NCBI GenBank assembly: GCA_043228905.1
Contig: JBHGNT010000010.1
Span: 6,138,001-6,202,000, forward strand
DNA from: Azolla caroliniana
Lineage: Eukaryota; Polypodiophyta
Length of the DNA stretch: 64,000 bases
Reading direction: 5' to 3'
The notes beneath the pieces were generated by a model that worked only from the letters and a program-made list of their open reading frames with translations, did not search any database and was not told where the DNA came from. Positions within the stretch are counted from its first letter, which is position 1. Every line of letters begins with the position of its first letter. Below are positions 11,848 to 24,753 of the stretch, in pieces. The translations under genes were made by a program, and so were the position numbers.

Positions 11848-14800
11848 TATCCTATTTTCCGATCGAATCACCAACCTTTCTCTTTTCCAATCTCCTATGG
11901 AGCATTCCAACCTGCTCTTGATTAGTATTCTCATCACTTTAGACCAAACTTCCTGCGCATGTGATCATTTCCATAAGCAATGTTCTAGATACTCTTTTCC
12001 TAGTTGCATCATTTTTTCAGTTGTCTGGGTCTACTTCACAATGTCTTTTGCATCAAGTAAGCATTCTAATTAGCATCCATTCTTGGAATTCTATCATTGT
12101 TGTAGAGCTCTCAACATCTACATTGGCTCATTAATGTTATGTATAATATCCCCTCTAGCATTGAAGCTCCCCAACCATTTACACCCTTCAAGGCCACATT
12201 CTGACACATGAGCTTCCTAAGGATACACCCACATAGAGTTTTTTATGAGTGTTATCATTTTCTTCCATTTTATATTTGCCAATTTCCATTATGTTACTGA
12301 TTTCCTAGTAGTGCTCCCACCACTTAGCCATTGTGGGCCATCATTGCTTTTGAAGATCTGCCCAAGGAAGTCCCACATTCATTCCCAACATTTTATTACT
12401 ATCATCTGTAATGATGGGATTCCATAGAAGAGGTTGGCAAGCCCATTCCATGGGAGAAGGGTTGCCTCCAATAGATTTCCTCCAGGTTGTGCATCTTCCA
12501 AACAATCATCATGGAAAGCATCAAATGGTCTTCAGGCACTTTGGAAGATTTGAGCTTCATTTCCTATAGAAAAAGTCATTTGTTTGACGACGACTATTTG
12601 CCTCTTGTTCTAGGAGTCCTCATTGTTATTGAAAGTGTACATGATAAATTTAACATTTTCATAGATAATTATAGGTAGTTAATATACATACAACTTATAG
12701 TAAAACAGGAATTTTATGGTACCTCTAACATGTGACTATAACTGTAATTCTCCATCAAGAAACATGTCCATGTCCTTATGATTGTTGAGTTGAGATAGAA
12801 AAGAAACTCTCAAGTTTGAGCCAATAATATGGTGAAAGTTGGTTAGGTACCATGGGAAATGCTATCTTAGAGCCATACCATGTAGTTCATGGCATTAAAA
12901 AAATACCTTAATCGTATTTCATCTAATTCCTGGAAATGATCATAAATGGAAATCATTATTTACATAGCCATAATTGGTGGCATAGGAAACATGGAGAGAA
13001 AGGTCAATTATATCAAAGGTTTGATAAGTGTGATGCATGCCAATGTCCCATATAGCTCAATCAAGGTAGATGTTGGTTGATTGTAAAGGTGTGGATTACA
13101 TGGCACATTACCCTATGTGGAAGATAGAGACATCGAGTGCTAGGCATATTAAAATCTTGCATTCTATTATGTGCAAAAGGGTTTCTTTGGTGGGAAATAG
13201 AGATGAAGTTGAAGATGAAACATCCTTTTTCAATACAATGATCGAGGAGGATACCATGCAAAGATTTCGTACATACTATGATTGCTAGATCCATCTGGGT
13301 TTCTATTATACAAATTCATATGGGAAGTCAAAGCTTAGGTAAGGTAGTGTTTGACAGCCTTGGGGTTCCCGTCGTGTAAGGTAATGTGTGACAAACTTAG
13401 GTAATGGATTCTATGGTCTAATCTTGAGTTTGAGAAGTGGTGTTTTAGGTGATGGTTTTGATAAAATATTACAAGTACATGTGCCAAGAACAACTTTAAT
13501 TTGGCAATTCTCCATAGAGCTTAATAGTTAGAGGAGTTTTATTTATGTCAACTAAAATTGCATTGCCATATTATTCTCACTATTGTAGTATGGTCAAGAA
13601 AGGGGTTTTTAATATTGGCCTCTTGTTTTAATGTGTACTACATTTTTTATACAGAGAGGGTTTTGTTATAGTGACAAAAAAAAAATCACTATTAAAAAGC
13701 AACCCAACTAGTAGTAGAGACCGGAGAGTATGTGGAAAAAAGTTTGTTTTATGCATATAGAGGCCAAACTTGTCCTATTACAAATTATGTAGAAGACAGA
13801 AAGGAAAAAAACAATAAAAGACATTTGCAGTAAAATTGAGTTTTCTTCAATGATGGTGGAAGTAGCTTTTCACTGCAAAAAGGTCAAAATCTCATCAGAC
13901 ATAATCAAGAGAAAGGGAGACAAAAGGAAACATGTCATTTTCTAATATCTAGTGATTGGGGATAAAGGTTAATAGTAGATGACAACATTCCACATAGGTT
14001 GTTTTAAACTATAGGGATGGAATTTTGGCATATTCAACACTAGATTTCACAATTTCGGTCCATGCTCAATATCACGTGAAACCAAATATGGCATAGTGCA
14101 AATTTAGAATATGTTTTGCACCCAAATGCTTGTTTTGGTGAAACCAACTGTTTTCGACATGGATACATTAAGGGCCATGCCCATTTAGAACCAAGTCTAT
14201 GGAACCCAATGTTGTGGTGTCAACTTTTGGATCATAAAAAGTCGTTTGTCAAACCATTTGTAATCTCATAAATATGTGAATGGTGATCATTTTAATCCTT
14301 GAGCAATTTTAATAATGCTAAACTTACATATATTTTTCCATCAACATGGTTTGCTCCACATTAACTATATATCTTTGAGCATTTGTTTTTTGTACTATAT
14401 ATAGTAATCAAGCAAATTTCTAAAATTTTAAAAAAACATTCTATGTAAGTATGACATTACACCAAACCTTAGTATTTTGGCCATCGATGAAAATTTTTAA
14501 TTAGCACCCAAGCGTTTGCCATGGTATGGTATTGTTCAATTGTGTGTTTACCCAACTTGACATTAGCTACCTTGTTTTGCATCAATGGTTTTTTAAGGTC
14601 ACTTGGGAAACTTTGGAAGACGTCTTTCCTTACGTCTGTATCACAGTCGCACCACTTTATCTAGACAAGAGACATCAACTTGACAATGGAAAAGTTACAT
14701 TTGTTTTGCGATGTAAAATCCCTTATATGCTTTGGGCATGTGGGAAAGAGGACCTCATATTGTTGAGTCAAGTTTTATAAGTGGCACACCCTATGATAAT

Positions 14801-15439
14801 CCACAAGACAAGTTTGATTGGAGGTGAGGGAGGGAACTTTAGTAATCACCGAGATGATAATCTTTTGTGAAGGTGAGGATGAGGAACCTACAATAAACAA
14901 CATCATGAGTTTTTTAAGGGTGAGGGTTGACATGTATAGTATTCAACATCATGAGATTCTACAAGCAAAGCAACATCAAGATGTTCAATAGGCCATGGGC
15001 AACAACATACATATCTTGTAGGTTATCGAGGTTGAGAGTGCTTCCACAAGGTAAAGTGCAACATATAATGTGAGGGTAACTAAACGTTCCACTGACTTCT
15101 AAGTCTAGAGCTTCTTTCAAGGTGAAACCGATCTATTAATTCATCAAGTCAAACTTGTGTTTCGTGTGATGTAATAGATTTAGCAGCATTACCATCTGTT
15201 TTACTGTATTCCCCAATTACTTTACTGTCAACAAGAGAGTTGAATTACTTTGTTTCCGCAACATATGTAAGGTACTACTAGTATCTTTTCGTTGTTGGTG
15301 TTGGTGTGTTGGTGTTGTTAACTTATTTATGCATAGCCCAAGGAATTCTCCCCACATATTCACTCTCACGAGCTTTATCACAGGCGAGAGCCAGGCTGAA
15401 AAAAACAAAAAGCAAAAAGTGAAAGATCGTGGAAAAAAC
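11848..15439. other. gene-poor spacer
   Basis: About 3.6 kb of AT-rich sequence with frequent stops in all frames. Short open frames (for example 14526-14780, 84 codons, and 11654-12073, which is only the LTR read through) show no recognisable domain. Parts near 12100-12520 on the minus strand look like decayed coding sequence, but I could not assign a family. Nothing else seen. Confidence 0.5.
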
Positions 15440-15474
15440 TGTCCGGACATGTGTGCGGACATGTGTGTGTATTT

Positions 15475-15506
<32 letters not shown>

Positions 15507-15517
15507 TTGTCCGGACA
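15440..15517 (+). promoter_or_regulatory. two TGTCCGGACA palindromes flanking a GA tract
   Basis: The perfect 10-bp palindrome TGTCCGGACA occurs at 15440-15449 and 15508-15517, with a half copy GCGGACATG between and a GA-rich tract at 15476-15506. It lies about 170-240 bases before the pectin methylesterase start codon, so a promoter role is possible. No known factor is assigned. Confidence 0.4.
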
Positions 15518-15588
15518 TTCTCCCCGTGACCATTTTATTCCTTTGAAGATTTTTACCATCCAAGAAAGAACAAACAAAAACAGAGCAC

Positions 15589-15595
15589 TATAAAA
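15589..15595 (+). promoter_or_regulatory. TATA box of the pectin methylesterase gene
   Basis: TATAAAA about 90 bases before the ATG at 15684, leaving a leader of about 60 bases if transcription starts 30 bases downstream. Position and sequence fit a plant core promoter. Confidence 0.55.
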
Positions 15596-15683
15596 AAAAA
15601 ATAGATCAACAAATTCAGGCCCTCTCCAAACACACCCATATACACACTTGTAACACAACACAACTCAACTCATTTAACTCATC

Positions 15684-18600
15684 ATGTCCACCAACTCTGC
15701 ATTAGATCCTCCTGCAGTTTCCATGGAGCCCAAATCCGTGACCTTCTCCTGCCTCACTATCATCATGACCACCACCATCATAACCCTATTGTTGTTGTCC
15801 CATTCCACGCGGGTGGGTGCCGCAGATTCCGATTCCGATTCCGATTCCGATTCCACGGGTGGCCCACAAGGCCCAGGCATAGAAGCGGAGTTCATGAGGT
15901 GGGTTCAATACGTGGGCTCGCGTCCACACCCGCCGCCCGGATCCACCGCATCCTTCGTCACCGTGGAACAAAAGGTCCCGCCGCGTTCATACATCACGGT
16001 CGATGGCCAGCCGGGTGTCGGCCATTTCACTACCATCCAAGCCGCCATCGATTCCGTGCCCGAGAACAACGTCTTACGTGTCAAAATTGTCATAGCCCCC
16101 GGGATTTACACGTGAGTTTCGTGTGTGTTTGTTTGTGTGTGTGTGTGTGTGTGTGTGTTGATGTACACCAATATACCATATATTCTAGAAGAGTGCATGC
16201 TAAGAGAGTTCTTTTATTGGGTTCACTTGATTCAATTGTGCCTTGACATATTTAAATAACAATGGTGCCTAAGTATATATGATTCAATTAAATGTTATAT
16301 GTGCTACCCGTGCCGAGCATCCCTACCTCTTCCTCATGGGTATGTAGAGCATATGTGACTCAAGATAGTTAGCACCATACTATTATGAATTCTTGCAATA
16401 CCAATAAGCATTTCTCTTAGTTTGTAGTGCGCCTAAGTTGGGGATAGTGATGTCCAGGTACAATTTAAGAAATTATAGGAGCTTCTACTTTTGTAACAAT
16501 GTATTTAGCTAGGCTATATTAGGCCATACTGAATGTTATAGCAACATCTGAGTTTTTTTTAGGGGACAATGTAGTTCAAGGATATTGTTTGTTCCATAGA
16601 GTAGACATCAACAAAAATCGTGAGATTTGTAGGCGTAACATATGCTAGATTGGGACAATTAAATTTGTGTTGCAATTTTACAAATAACATGGTGAGGTTA
16701 TTTATGCATACTATACCTTGGTCACGATTACTACCTTTTGATCATGACATACAACATTGCAAGCTTCTAGAAGTGTATTATACCTAGTTGGAGGTCAAGA
16801 AACTATTGTGAGAGTTAGTTACAAGTTACAACCATAAATATCCTCGTTGGAGATGCTTGGATCCCATATGTAGCTATCATGTTATGCCATGCATGTGCAT
16901 GTGTGGACACATGTGGCTACCTATATCACATACACTATCGGTAATGAGACATGCTTATACATACATCATACGTGTAATATGTATACATATAGACATACAT
17001 GCATCCATCCATGTCCATCCATGCATACATGTATGTATGTATGAATGCATGGATTGGTAGTAGGTACCATATGGTTATTGGTTGCCCTCTAGTCTCATCC
17101 ACATCTTCCTTACAAAGGCCCATAATGTGAAAATTTCAAGTATTTATTATTTATCTTATTTCATTTTTTGGGAAGGCATTGGGGGTTACGTTTTGCAAGT
17201 ATTTATTCACGTAACTCACACCAAACTCACTCTAATTCTTAAATCGCCCTTCAAAATTATATAAGTGAGAATTTTATTGGGATTCATTGTAGGGAGAAGG
17301 TCCTTATACCACGTACAAAACCATTCATAACATTGCAAGGCTCTGGCAACACAACCATACAATGGGGTGACACAGCTAACATGTTAGGAGCTGATGGGAG
17401 CCCAATAGGGACATATAAAACAGCCACCGTGGGTGTTGATGCGTCCTACTTCATAGCTAAGAATATAACATTCAAGGTAAATCCATATGTATTGTTGGTA
17501 TTATGCTTTATTTTATTGGAACTTAATAATAAATTGGTTAAGAATGAGGTATGTGTGCCTAAATGAAATCTCGACTTGAATTGTTTTGCTTTGGTCAAAG
17601 TATTCAAATGATTGATATTCATGTTCCCATACTCAATATGTTAGTGTGCATTAAGTGATGCCATCTATTTGTGTTGTAAGGAAGTTACGAACCATATAGA
17701 TTGGATTACTATTCAACAAAACACATCAAACATGTACATTACTTGTCACCAATCACGGTCAATAACCAAAGATTCCATGCTTCAAAATAGATTACATTAT
17801 TTACCATGGCTATTTTTTTATCTTTTACATATTGCCATACATGAGAGTATTCGATGGGGATTGAAAGAATACAAAATCTTGAAGTAGACTCTTCACTCAC
17901 TTCATTAGAAAACATCATTTCATAAAGTACATTACAATTTACCTTTGGCCAATTTGACAAGTAAATCTTGACATACATCATAATCTATAAAACTCAAGTT
18001 ATAAAGGAAATATATGTAAGAACGTGCCTAGCTTCTTAGAGCAAATACTTAAAAATACACTAATAGTCAAACCTTGTGTATCCTAGTTAATTGTAGGAAT
18101 ATATGTCTAGATCATTGTCCTCTAGACTATGGAAGTTTGTCACCTTGTGACAATCGTACAACTATCCCAAGGTTCCAAGTTTGTTGCTCGTCTCCGGAGG
18201 TTCAGAGATAGGAGAACCGCATGACAACTACTTAGTTAGGTCGATCACATTACTAGTTTATTGGCAAAACAATGAATACTAAATGAGCGAAATGTACTTT
18301 ATGTTAATATGGCCTCAAGTTAATCACAACAACTATAGCAACTAGTGGTTCAATAATAGATACTAATTACCAATTTCAATAAACCCATATTACCTTATCG
18401 GGGACTTAATATCAACATACGAGACATCTATAGCTAGTGGTAGATAGACATAGCCATAATTACTTGACCCAATAGGGCATGAGTTAAGCCCTTGATTGGG
18501 CTATGATTGGACCCATGAAAATCATGTAGGTGATATGAGAAGAGGCTAAATATGTCATCGCTAATGAAGAGTGACACCAACATGTACACATTAAATTATT

Positions 18601-19707
18601 AATGTCCCGAATACTGAACCAAAATGTTCCCTAGTACATATATGGTACATAAAGATGTGCACATAACTTCTCGAAAATGAACCTTGGGGTTATACTTCAC
18701 ACACAAGCGGCTACCTAATAATACAATGCATTACTCATTTGGGTTATTACTCACAACTTTGAGTAAGAGGTACAAGGTAAACTAAATTAATAATATGTAT
18801 AATTTGCTTGAACTAAAGGATACCCATACTTTCAATTTAAAGTCTATTATTTTAATATTTTTGGTTTTTGAATTTTAGCATTAATGTAAGTTATTGTGCA
18901 AACTATGGTTTTTGCAAGAACACGGCTTCTCTACCACCAATTGGGTCAAGCGATCAACAAGCTGTTGCACTTCGTATATCAGGGGATGCAGCCGTGTTCA
19001 TGGGTTGCCAATTTATAGGAACACAAGATACTCTCTATGATCACAAGGGTCGTCACTACTTCCAAGATTGTTACATTGCAGGCTCTATGGATTTTATTTT
19101 TGGTGATGGCCTCTCGATGTACAAGGTTTGAACCCTCCCTTCATGCCAAACAATTTGAAATAACATATTTTGTTATTTTTCCTTTTTACTCTAGCTAATA
19201 AAATTTGTAAACTTTGTCCCTTTATCCCATCTCTTTCTGTCTGTTGTAGAATTGCCATTTAAATGCTATTGGTGCTCCATATCAAGAGGCATTAACTGCC
19301 CAAGCTAGGAACAGCCCACAAGATGATACAGGATTCTCCTTTGTTAATTGCAAAGTAACCGGTTTAGGGGTGGTTTACCTTGGTAGAGCATGGGGAACTT
19401 TCTCACGCGTTGTTTACTCTTATACCTATCTTGATAACATTGTTATCCCCAAGGGTTGGAATGATTGGGGGGACCCCAAAAGACAATTGTAAGAATATAT
19501 ATCAAATTATTTCTCACTTTAGCTAGCTAATCAAATTTTTCACTTTAAAACTTAGCTCTGGACTTGGTTGGCAGGACTGTCTATTATGGACAATTCCGAT
19601 GTTACGGACCCGGAGCCAATGCAACAGGACGAGCATCTTGGTCAAAAGAACTTACAATGCATGATGCATTGCCATTTATAGAGCTTAGCTTCATCGATGG
19701 AACATAA
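15684..19707 (+). CDS. pectin methylesterase (pectinesterase), no PRO domain; five exons
   Basis: Exons by GT-AG sites and protein match: 15684-16111, 17293-17476, 18919-19125, 19250-19488, 19575-19707 (stop TAA), 396 residues. The enzyme removes methyl esters from cell-wall homogalacturonan. Residues 20-45 are a hydrophobic signal segment, followed by an Asp-Ser repeat, so it is secreted. The single catalytic domain starts near residue 108 (F-T-T-I-Q-A-A-I-D). Expected active-site residues are present: Q218 (Q-A-V-A-L-R), Q240-D241 (T-Q-D-T-L-Y-D-H), D262 (M-D-F-I-F-G), R319 and W321 (L-G-R-A-W-G). No inhibitor-like PRO domain is present, as in the plant PME53/PME68 type. Oddities: G-D-G-L-S where G-N-A-L-S is usual, and the C-terminus stops at F-I-D-G-T without the common E-W-I tail. 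Introns 1 and 2 exceed 1.1 kb. Exon borders are predictions. Confidence 0.9.
15826..15856 (+). repeat. GATTCC hexanucleotide repeat coding for (Asp-Ser)n
   Basis: Five GATTCC units in exon 1 of the pectin methylesterase gene, in frame, giving [10 protein letters not shown] just after the signal segment. Its length should vary by whole codon pairs. Confidence 0.9.
16120..16158 (+). repeat. (GT)n microsatellite in intron 1
   Basis: A GT-rich tract begins nine bases inside the first intron of the pectin methylesterase gene. A second, ATGT/CATC-type low-complexity stretch lies in the same intron near 16970-17050. Confidence 0.85.
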
Positions 19708-20592
19708 CCATTATGATTTGAGGAAGATCCCGAGTTTGATGGAGGGAAGTGACTCAGATATTCATGGCCAAGAATGATTTCTAAACTAGCAACATATCAT
19801 GCCTTTTGTGGTATTTTCGAAATGTATATAAACAAGTCTTAACTTCATAATGTCACAAGGAACTCTTTCTAGGTTCTCCTATGGAAGTTTGTGCAATATT
19901 GTTGAGTATCATAGTCAGTGCAATTTTGACGTCATGAATAAAGCTCAAGTGAAAACTACCTCAAGTCCTCATGCACTTCCAATTTTCTGTGTTTCAAACA
20001 CCCAAAAAATCATGAGAAATTTGCTGTTGTATAATAATAGACATCGATGCACGAAACATGCAAGCCAGGTCTACATAAAAAGACTAATATTTTTATGTCT
20101 ACTAATGTATTGCCATATTGCATTAAAATTTAAACCATAGGTATTCCTAGCTCAACAATTGATCACACACTTCCAAAAACTTTCAATAAGAAGAAAGAAT
20201 TCAATTAGATTGTGAATTGTAATTGAATAATAAGACATGGGGAAATGTTCGATTGATACAATAGTCCTATGATCATGGCATAAAGACATTTTTTTTAAAA
20301 ACAGGTTTACCGAATGATCCTATTACCATTTCCGTCTTATTGCAAGGCACATAAGGTGTTGAATCTCCCTGCTCACATATCGTGTCCAAGAAGATATTTT
20401 CATACCCTTGGGTATATGCTTTTCTTTTCCCTATGTCTATTGTCCAGCAAGGAAACATTCACAGCCTACCAGTATGTTCAGTCTAAATATAATATCTAAA
20501 TTCTTCCTTGGTGATGAAGATGATATCTTCCTCCATGCCAAAATGAATGCTGGGAAATGTCAAAAGCATGATCTAGATAGAAGGTATGAACA
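19708..20592. other. 3' flank of the pectin methylesterase gene
   Basis: Likely contains the 3' untranslated region. ATATAAACAAG near 19825 and AATAAAGC near 19938 are possible polyadenylation signals. No other gene seen. Confidence 0.4.
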
Positions 20593-20885
20593 CAGAACAG
20601 CAAATAATTTGCCTGAATGTGGAATCAGGAAACAACTAAATCTGGTTTTTATCACTGTTGTATCAATTAGTAAGCACAATGACCCTCATCCCTTAACACA
20701 AGGATACACAAACGTTGCATATACATATACATACACATACACAGAACAGCAAATAATTTGCCTGAATATGGAAACAGGAAACTAAATGTGGTTTTATCAC
20801 TGTTGTATAAATTAGTAGGCACAATGGCCTTCATCCCTTAACACAAGGATACACCACCGTTGCATATACATATACATATATACAC
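20593..20885 (+). repeat. imperfect tandem duplication, unit about 149 bp
   Basis: CAGAACAGCAAATAATTTGC starts at 20593 and again at 20742. Each copy continues through CTTAACACAAGGATACAC and ends in a TATACATATACAT run. The copies differ by several substitutions and small gaps. Confidence 0.85.
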
Positions 20886-21279
20886 ACAGGCATATAATAT
20901 ATTCGTCTGCATATACATCATACAAATACATAATACACCACATATATATATGAGTTTATACCAAAATATATATGCACATACATGTGAACACATGCACAGA
21001 CATGCATATATACGTACAGTAACGACAATTGAACGAAGCACATTCTGCTATCATTGTGTCAGGAGCATGCAAAACATGTACATTGTATAGTATCTTAAGC
21101 AACCAGGGAACTACGTCCGATCCAAATTTCAACTGAACTGCCTTCTCAATGAACATCTGGAGAGTGATCTCTAGGCCCCTGATGCACAATCATCCTCCAG
21201 AACTACCAAGAATTCCGCAGTTTCATAGTGTTTCTAGGACAAACACTAATTTCTTCATGAGGTCTTTAATTTCCCAACC

Positions 21280-23142
21280 TCAAACACTAATCCATGTAAA
21301 TATGCCTTTCGTCTGTATCATGTCCCAGACACTGGCTACCTCTGTGATTTTACCTTGTTCCTGCAAGTTATTAAGAAATGGGATGTATTGTTTGATGTTT
21401 GTATCTTCTCTCCCTCCCTTGCACAAGCCCTGAACCAATTCATCATACAGAGAAGAATCAGCCTTCAAGCCATTCTTCTCCATCTCATAGAAGAGCTCTA
21501 GAGCCTTACATGCATCACCCATCTTGTTTTTCCTACTAATCATGATCTTATATGACTCTGCATTGGGTGCAAAACCATTATCCAACATTGCTTGATGCAA
21601 CTGGTATGCATAATCCACTCTCCTATCATCACAAAGTGTTTTTATAAGGGATGTATAGCTTGCACTAATCACCTCCTTTTCGCATTCCTTCTCTGATACC
21701 ATATGAGTAAAGTTTTTAATAGAACACTTGGGACAGCTTTCCTTGTGAATAGAAGTTCCTTTCGTTACTGAATAACCTTTAGAAAGCATTGTAGATAAAA
21801 GATGTCCAACCTCATCTTTAAAACTTTGTGCTTTGATCATTTCAAGGTTCTCAACAGGAGACTTGGATCTACGTCGTTCATCAATCAAATCATTGAAGTA
21901 TCTAGCTTCCTCATATTTCTTAATCTTACACAAACCCAGAATAAGGAAGCTATGGGCCGAATCCAAAGGCTTATAGCCATTATTAAGCATTTTGGCACAC
22001 AAGACACAAGCTTCATCGAGGCGATCGGACTTACAATAAGCACTTACTAAAACAGAGTAAACAAGAGAGTCTACTCGTCCTCCTTCGACCAAGATTTCAT
22101 TCAAAAATTTACTTCCCTCTTCAATCCGACCGAGGTTACAAAAACAATACATTAAGACAGAGTAAATAGTAACATCTGGTTTGATATGATCACATTTCAT
22201 CTCTTTCAATCGAGCTATGGCATCATCAACCTTACCTTTCCCACAGAGACCTCTTATAATATGTCTATACGTGACCACATCTGGCCTGATACCCATATCT
22301 TTCATATCAGATAAGCATCCCAGAGCCGAATCCATCGTCAATTCTTTGGAAAAGCCATTGATCAAAGCATTCATGGTGAACACATCTGGAGTTAGTTTTT
22401 TCTCTTTAACTTGATTAAAGACACAATAGGCATTCTCCATGTCTCCAGCTTCAGAGAACTTAACAATCATTCTTTTGCATACATTCATAGCTAAATCTTT
22501 CTTCTCCTCTTTCTCTACAAGATAATTGAGGAGAGTATGGTATGTCTCTGAGCTAGGAAAGACTCCATAGTTAGGCATAACCTCAAGGGCATGGACAGCT
22601 CTACTATGATTGCCATCTTCACAATAATGTTTTATCAACACATGGAAATCACATTCTTGTGGTTTGATTCCTGAACGTTTCATAGATTCAAGAATCTCCC
22701 ATATTTTACCAAATTTCTGAGACTTGGCCAAGGTTTTGATGAGAGCAGAATAGGTCAAGCTATCATGGTGAGAGAAGTTGGGTAATTGCTTACCAGCCCA
22801 ATCCAAGAAACGGAGAGCTCCCTCTGGATCATTCATGGATTCAATTGTTTTCCTGATGTCTTGAGGTGTGAGCCGGATCCTTCCTCCACCTCCAACTCCA
22901 GCTGCACCTTCTTCTTGCTTCAGTTGTTGTTCTTGAGCAAAGGAAAGCTTCCTCTGCGATACAAGCCTGCATAAATGCTGAGAGAAGAGAAGAGATAGCG
23001 ATGACCTAGCGTGCTTCGAGGTGCACAAGGCCATGGCAGATGCTGGACTCGGAATCTCTGCAATATCATCAAATGGCGCAGGGGGTTTCTTTATAGTGGG
23101 AGGAACAGAGGAGAGGCAAATGCTAAAACCCTCTCTCGTCAC
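21280..23142 (-). CDS. P-class pentatricopeptide repeat protein, single exon
   Basis: 620 residues without introns, the usual structure for plant PPR genes. From about residue 127 to the end it is built of 35-residue PPR motifs, for example S-A-L-I-K-T-L-A-K, N-A-L-I-N-G-F-S-K, R-H-I-I-R-G-L-C-G-K-G-K, S-V-L-M-Y-C-F-C, S-V-L-V-S-A-Y-C-K, F-L-I-L-G-L-C-K and T-S-L-I-K-T-L-C-D. There is no E or DYW extension, so it belongs to the P class, which binds organelle RNA to stabilise, splice or process it. The first ATG gives an N-terminus unlike a targeting peptide. The ATG at 23034 (M37) starts M-A-L-C-T-S-K-H-A-R-S-S-L-S, an Arg/Ser-rich acid-free sequence like a mitochondrial presequence, and is my preferred start. 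RNA target unknown. A His/Cys/Lys-rich insert near residues 460-490 interrupts the repeat spacing. Confidence 0.93.
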   Translation of the reverse strand: MTREGFSICLSSVPPTIKKPPAPFDDIAEIPSPASAMALCTSKHARSSLSLLFSQHLCRLVSQRKLSFAQEQQLKQEEGAAGVGGGGRIRLTPQDIRKTIESMNDPEGALRFLDWAGKQLPNFSHHDSLTYSALIKTLAKSQKFGKIWEILESMKRSGIKPQECDFHVLIKHYCEDGNHSRAVHALEVMPNYGVFPSSETYHTLLNYLVEKEEKKDLAMNVCKRMIVKFSEAGDMENAYCVFNQVKEKKLTPDVFTMNALINGFSKELTMDSALGCLSDMKDMGIRPDVVTYRHIIRGLCGKGKVDDAIARLKEMKCDHIKPDVTIYSVLMYCFCNLGRIEEGSKFLNEILVEGGRVDSLVYSVLVSAYCKSDRLDEACVLCAKMLNNGYKPLDSAHSFLILGLCKIKKYEEARYFNDLIDERRRSKSPVENLEMIKAQSFKDEVGHLLSTMLSKGYSVTKGTSIHKESCPKCSIKNFTHMVSEKECEKEVISASYTSLIKTLCDDRRVDYAYQLHQAMLDNGFAPNAESYKIMISRKNKMGDACKALELFYEMEKNGLKADSSLYDELVQGLCKGGREDTNIKQYIPFLNNLQEQGKITEVASVWDMIQTKGIFTWISV

Positions 23143-24637
23143 TTCGAGTATATAACATCAGTTCAACATGGCTAGGAATCGGCAATGGCTCGGCTCAAGC
23201 CTAAACCGATTTGCTAAAACGGTTTTTAATGGTTTAGCGGCTAGGCTCGGGCTTGAGCTTGCTTAAATGGTTTTGAGCTCGGTTCAGCAAATAACACAAA
23301 TATATGAGATATATATATATATATATAACACAAACATGAGAGCTACGTACATAAATAACACAAATATGAAATATGAGACCAAAAATATTACATTTTCATG
23401 TAATACGTGTGGAAGTGTGTAGGACTCTTCGATTTTCGACAACTTTCCTAATGATTGTCACAATTGAGATTGCACAGTGTGGCTGTGAGAGAAACTCGTG
23501 CAAGGATTGGGTCTAGTCGAAAATGTGTGGAGAAGCATAGATGGATGTGATGGAAGGCAGAGAGTATTGTATTAAAGTTGGATACTCACACTCCATGAAA
23601 TTGTTTGGGCAAAGTGTGCATAGCCGATTAATCTCATCAATTGTGCCCCAATGCCTCTTGTCGAACATCATAGTGAGTGTAAGCTAAGTCGCATAGAAGC
23701 AATGGTGTGATTGGTAGACAAGGAGATGGGCTCTAACATATATTGATGTGTGTAGTTTCCCCGTTCTGGCGAAGAACATGGTTTTGTTGTTAGGTGCAAC
23801 TTATGTAGTATAATGTGTGACGTGTTGTCGCGAAATTACACGTGTGCATTCGAGTTATCACCTTCAATTACTACAATTTCTTTTATTTATTTCTTTTCTA
23901 TATTCATGTGTGCATGTGAGGATGTGTGAGAGAGATGTGTAAATTCCTTTTTATGTAATGTGTCAGTGTGGTAAGTAATTTTAATTTTATATATATACAT
24001 ATACATATGTGTGTGTGGATATCTATGATTATGTGTGTGGGGTTGTGTGTGTAAGGAAAAGCTAGAATGAAAGCATACCTTCATAAATTCTTATAAAATG
24101 TAAGATTATAGTTATTTACATATATTAATAAACGTATGCACTTCATACTTGCAGTGTATTGATGTGGAGGATGTATAGATGTGAATGTGTGTTAGTTCCT
24201 AGGTGAAAAGGTGTCTTGTGTATTTAGTTGTGGGAGTAAGATTATGTTGGTTAGTGGGGGGAAATAAGAATGTGAGTGTATTGAAGTGTGAAAGACTTTT
24301 GGTATGTACCCAAGGGTATTTACGAAAATAGAGGGTTTGCCTTTAGTGGGTAGGGGTCAAGCATCTTCCTTTCCATTTCCTAAAGTTTAATGAATGGTGA
24401 GTGCAAGTGGCATGCCAAGTTGACGAGTGACGTGGTGGTTGAGCTCGGGTAACATCAAGTGAAATCAATTGTTGACATGGAGAGAGCAGCAACAGCACCC
24501 AAGGTAGACACGACAATGATAGACAGTAGCATACGACAACATCTGATGGACAGTGAGTATGGCATCAAACAATAGCAAACATCTACAATTGTTAGCAAAC
24601 GATGACAATGTGAGAAGTTAGTAGTACATATGTAATT
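23143..24637. other. 5' flank of the PPR gene, no gene seen
   Basis: AT-rich sequence with an (AT)n run near 23308-23327. Near 23175-23290 there is a locally palindromic stretch rich in GGCTCGG/CCGAGCC and AAACCG/CGGTTT. Promoter of the minus-strand PPR gene must start here, but no clear TATA box could be chosen. Confidence 0.4.
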
Positions 24638-24753
24638 GAAGGCAAGCTACGAACAAGCTTAGCCTAAGAGAGTCCAAGCTAGCCTTTAGACCCAAGGCTA
24701 GTCTTGACTCTCAATCAACTCTTGAAGCCTAAGCTTGTTCCTAGGTTGCCTTC
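24638..24753. repeat. imperfect inverted repeat
   Basis: GAAGGCAAGCTACGAACAAG at 24638 onward pairs with the reverse complement of the stretch ending CTAGGTTGCCTTC at 24753. The arms are about 28 bases with a few mismatches and a spacer of about 60 bases. Further AGGCTA/TAGCCT inverted blocks continue to about 24900. Possibly a decayed MITE; no duplication of target found. Confidence 0.5.

Noticed and set aside
12100-12520. Possible decayed coding sequence on the minus strand
   Set aside because: Short protein-like stretches but no domain could be named and stops are frequent.
14526-14780. 84-codon frame with V-T-W-E-T-L-E-D, faintly like a chromodomain tail
   Set aside because: Similarity is too short and no pol sequence lies beside it.
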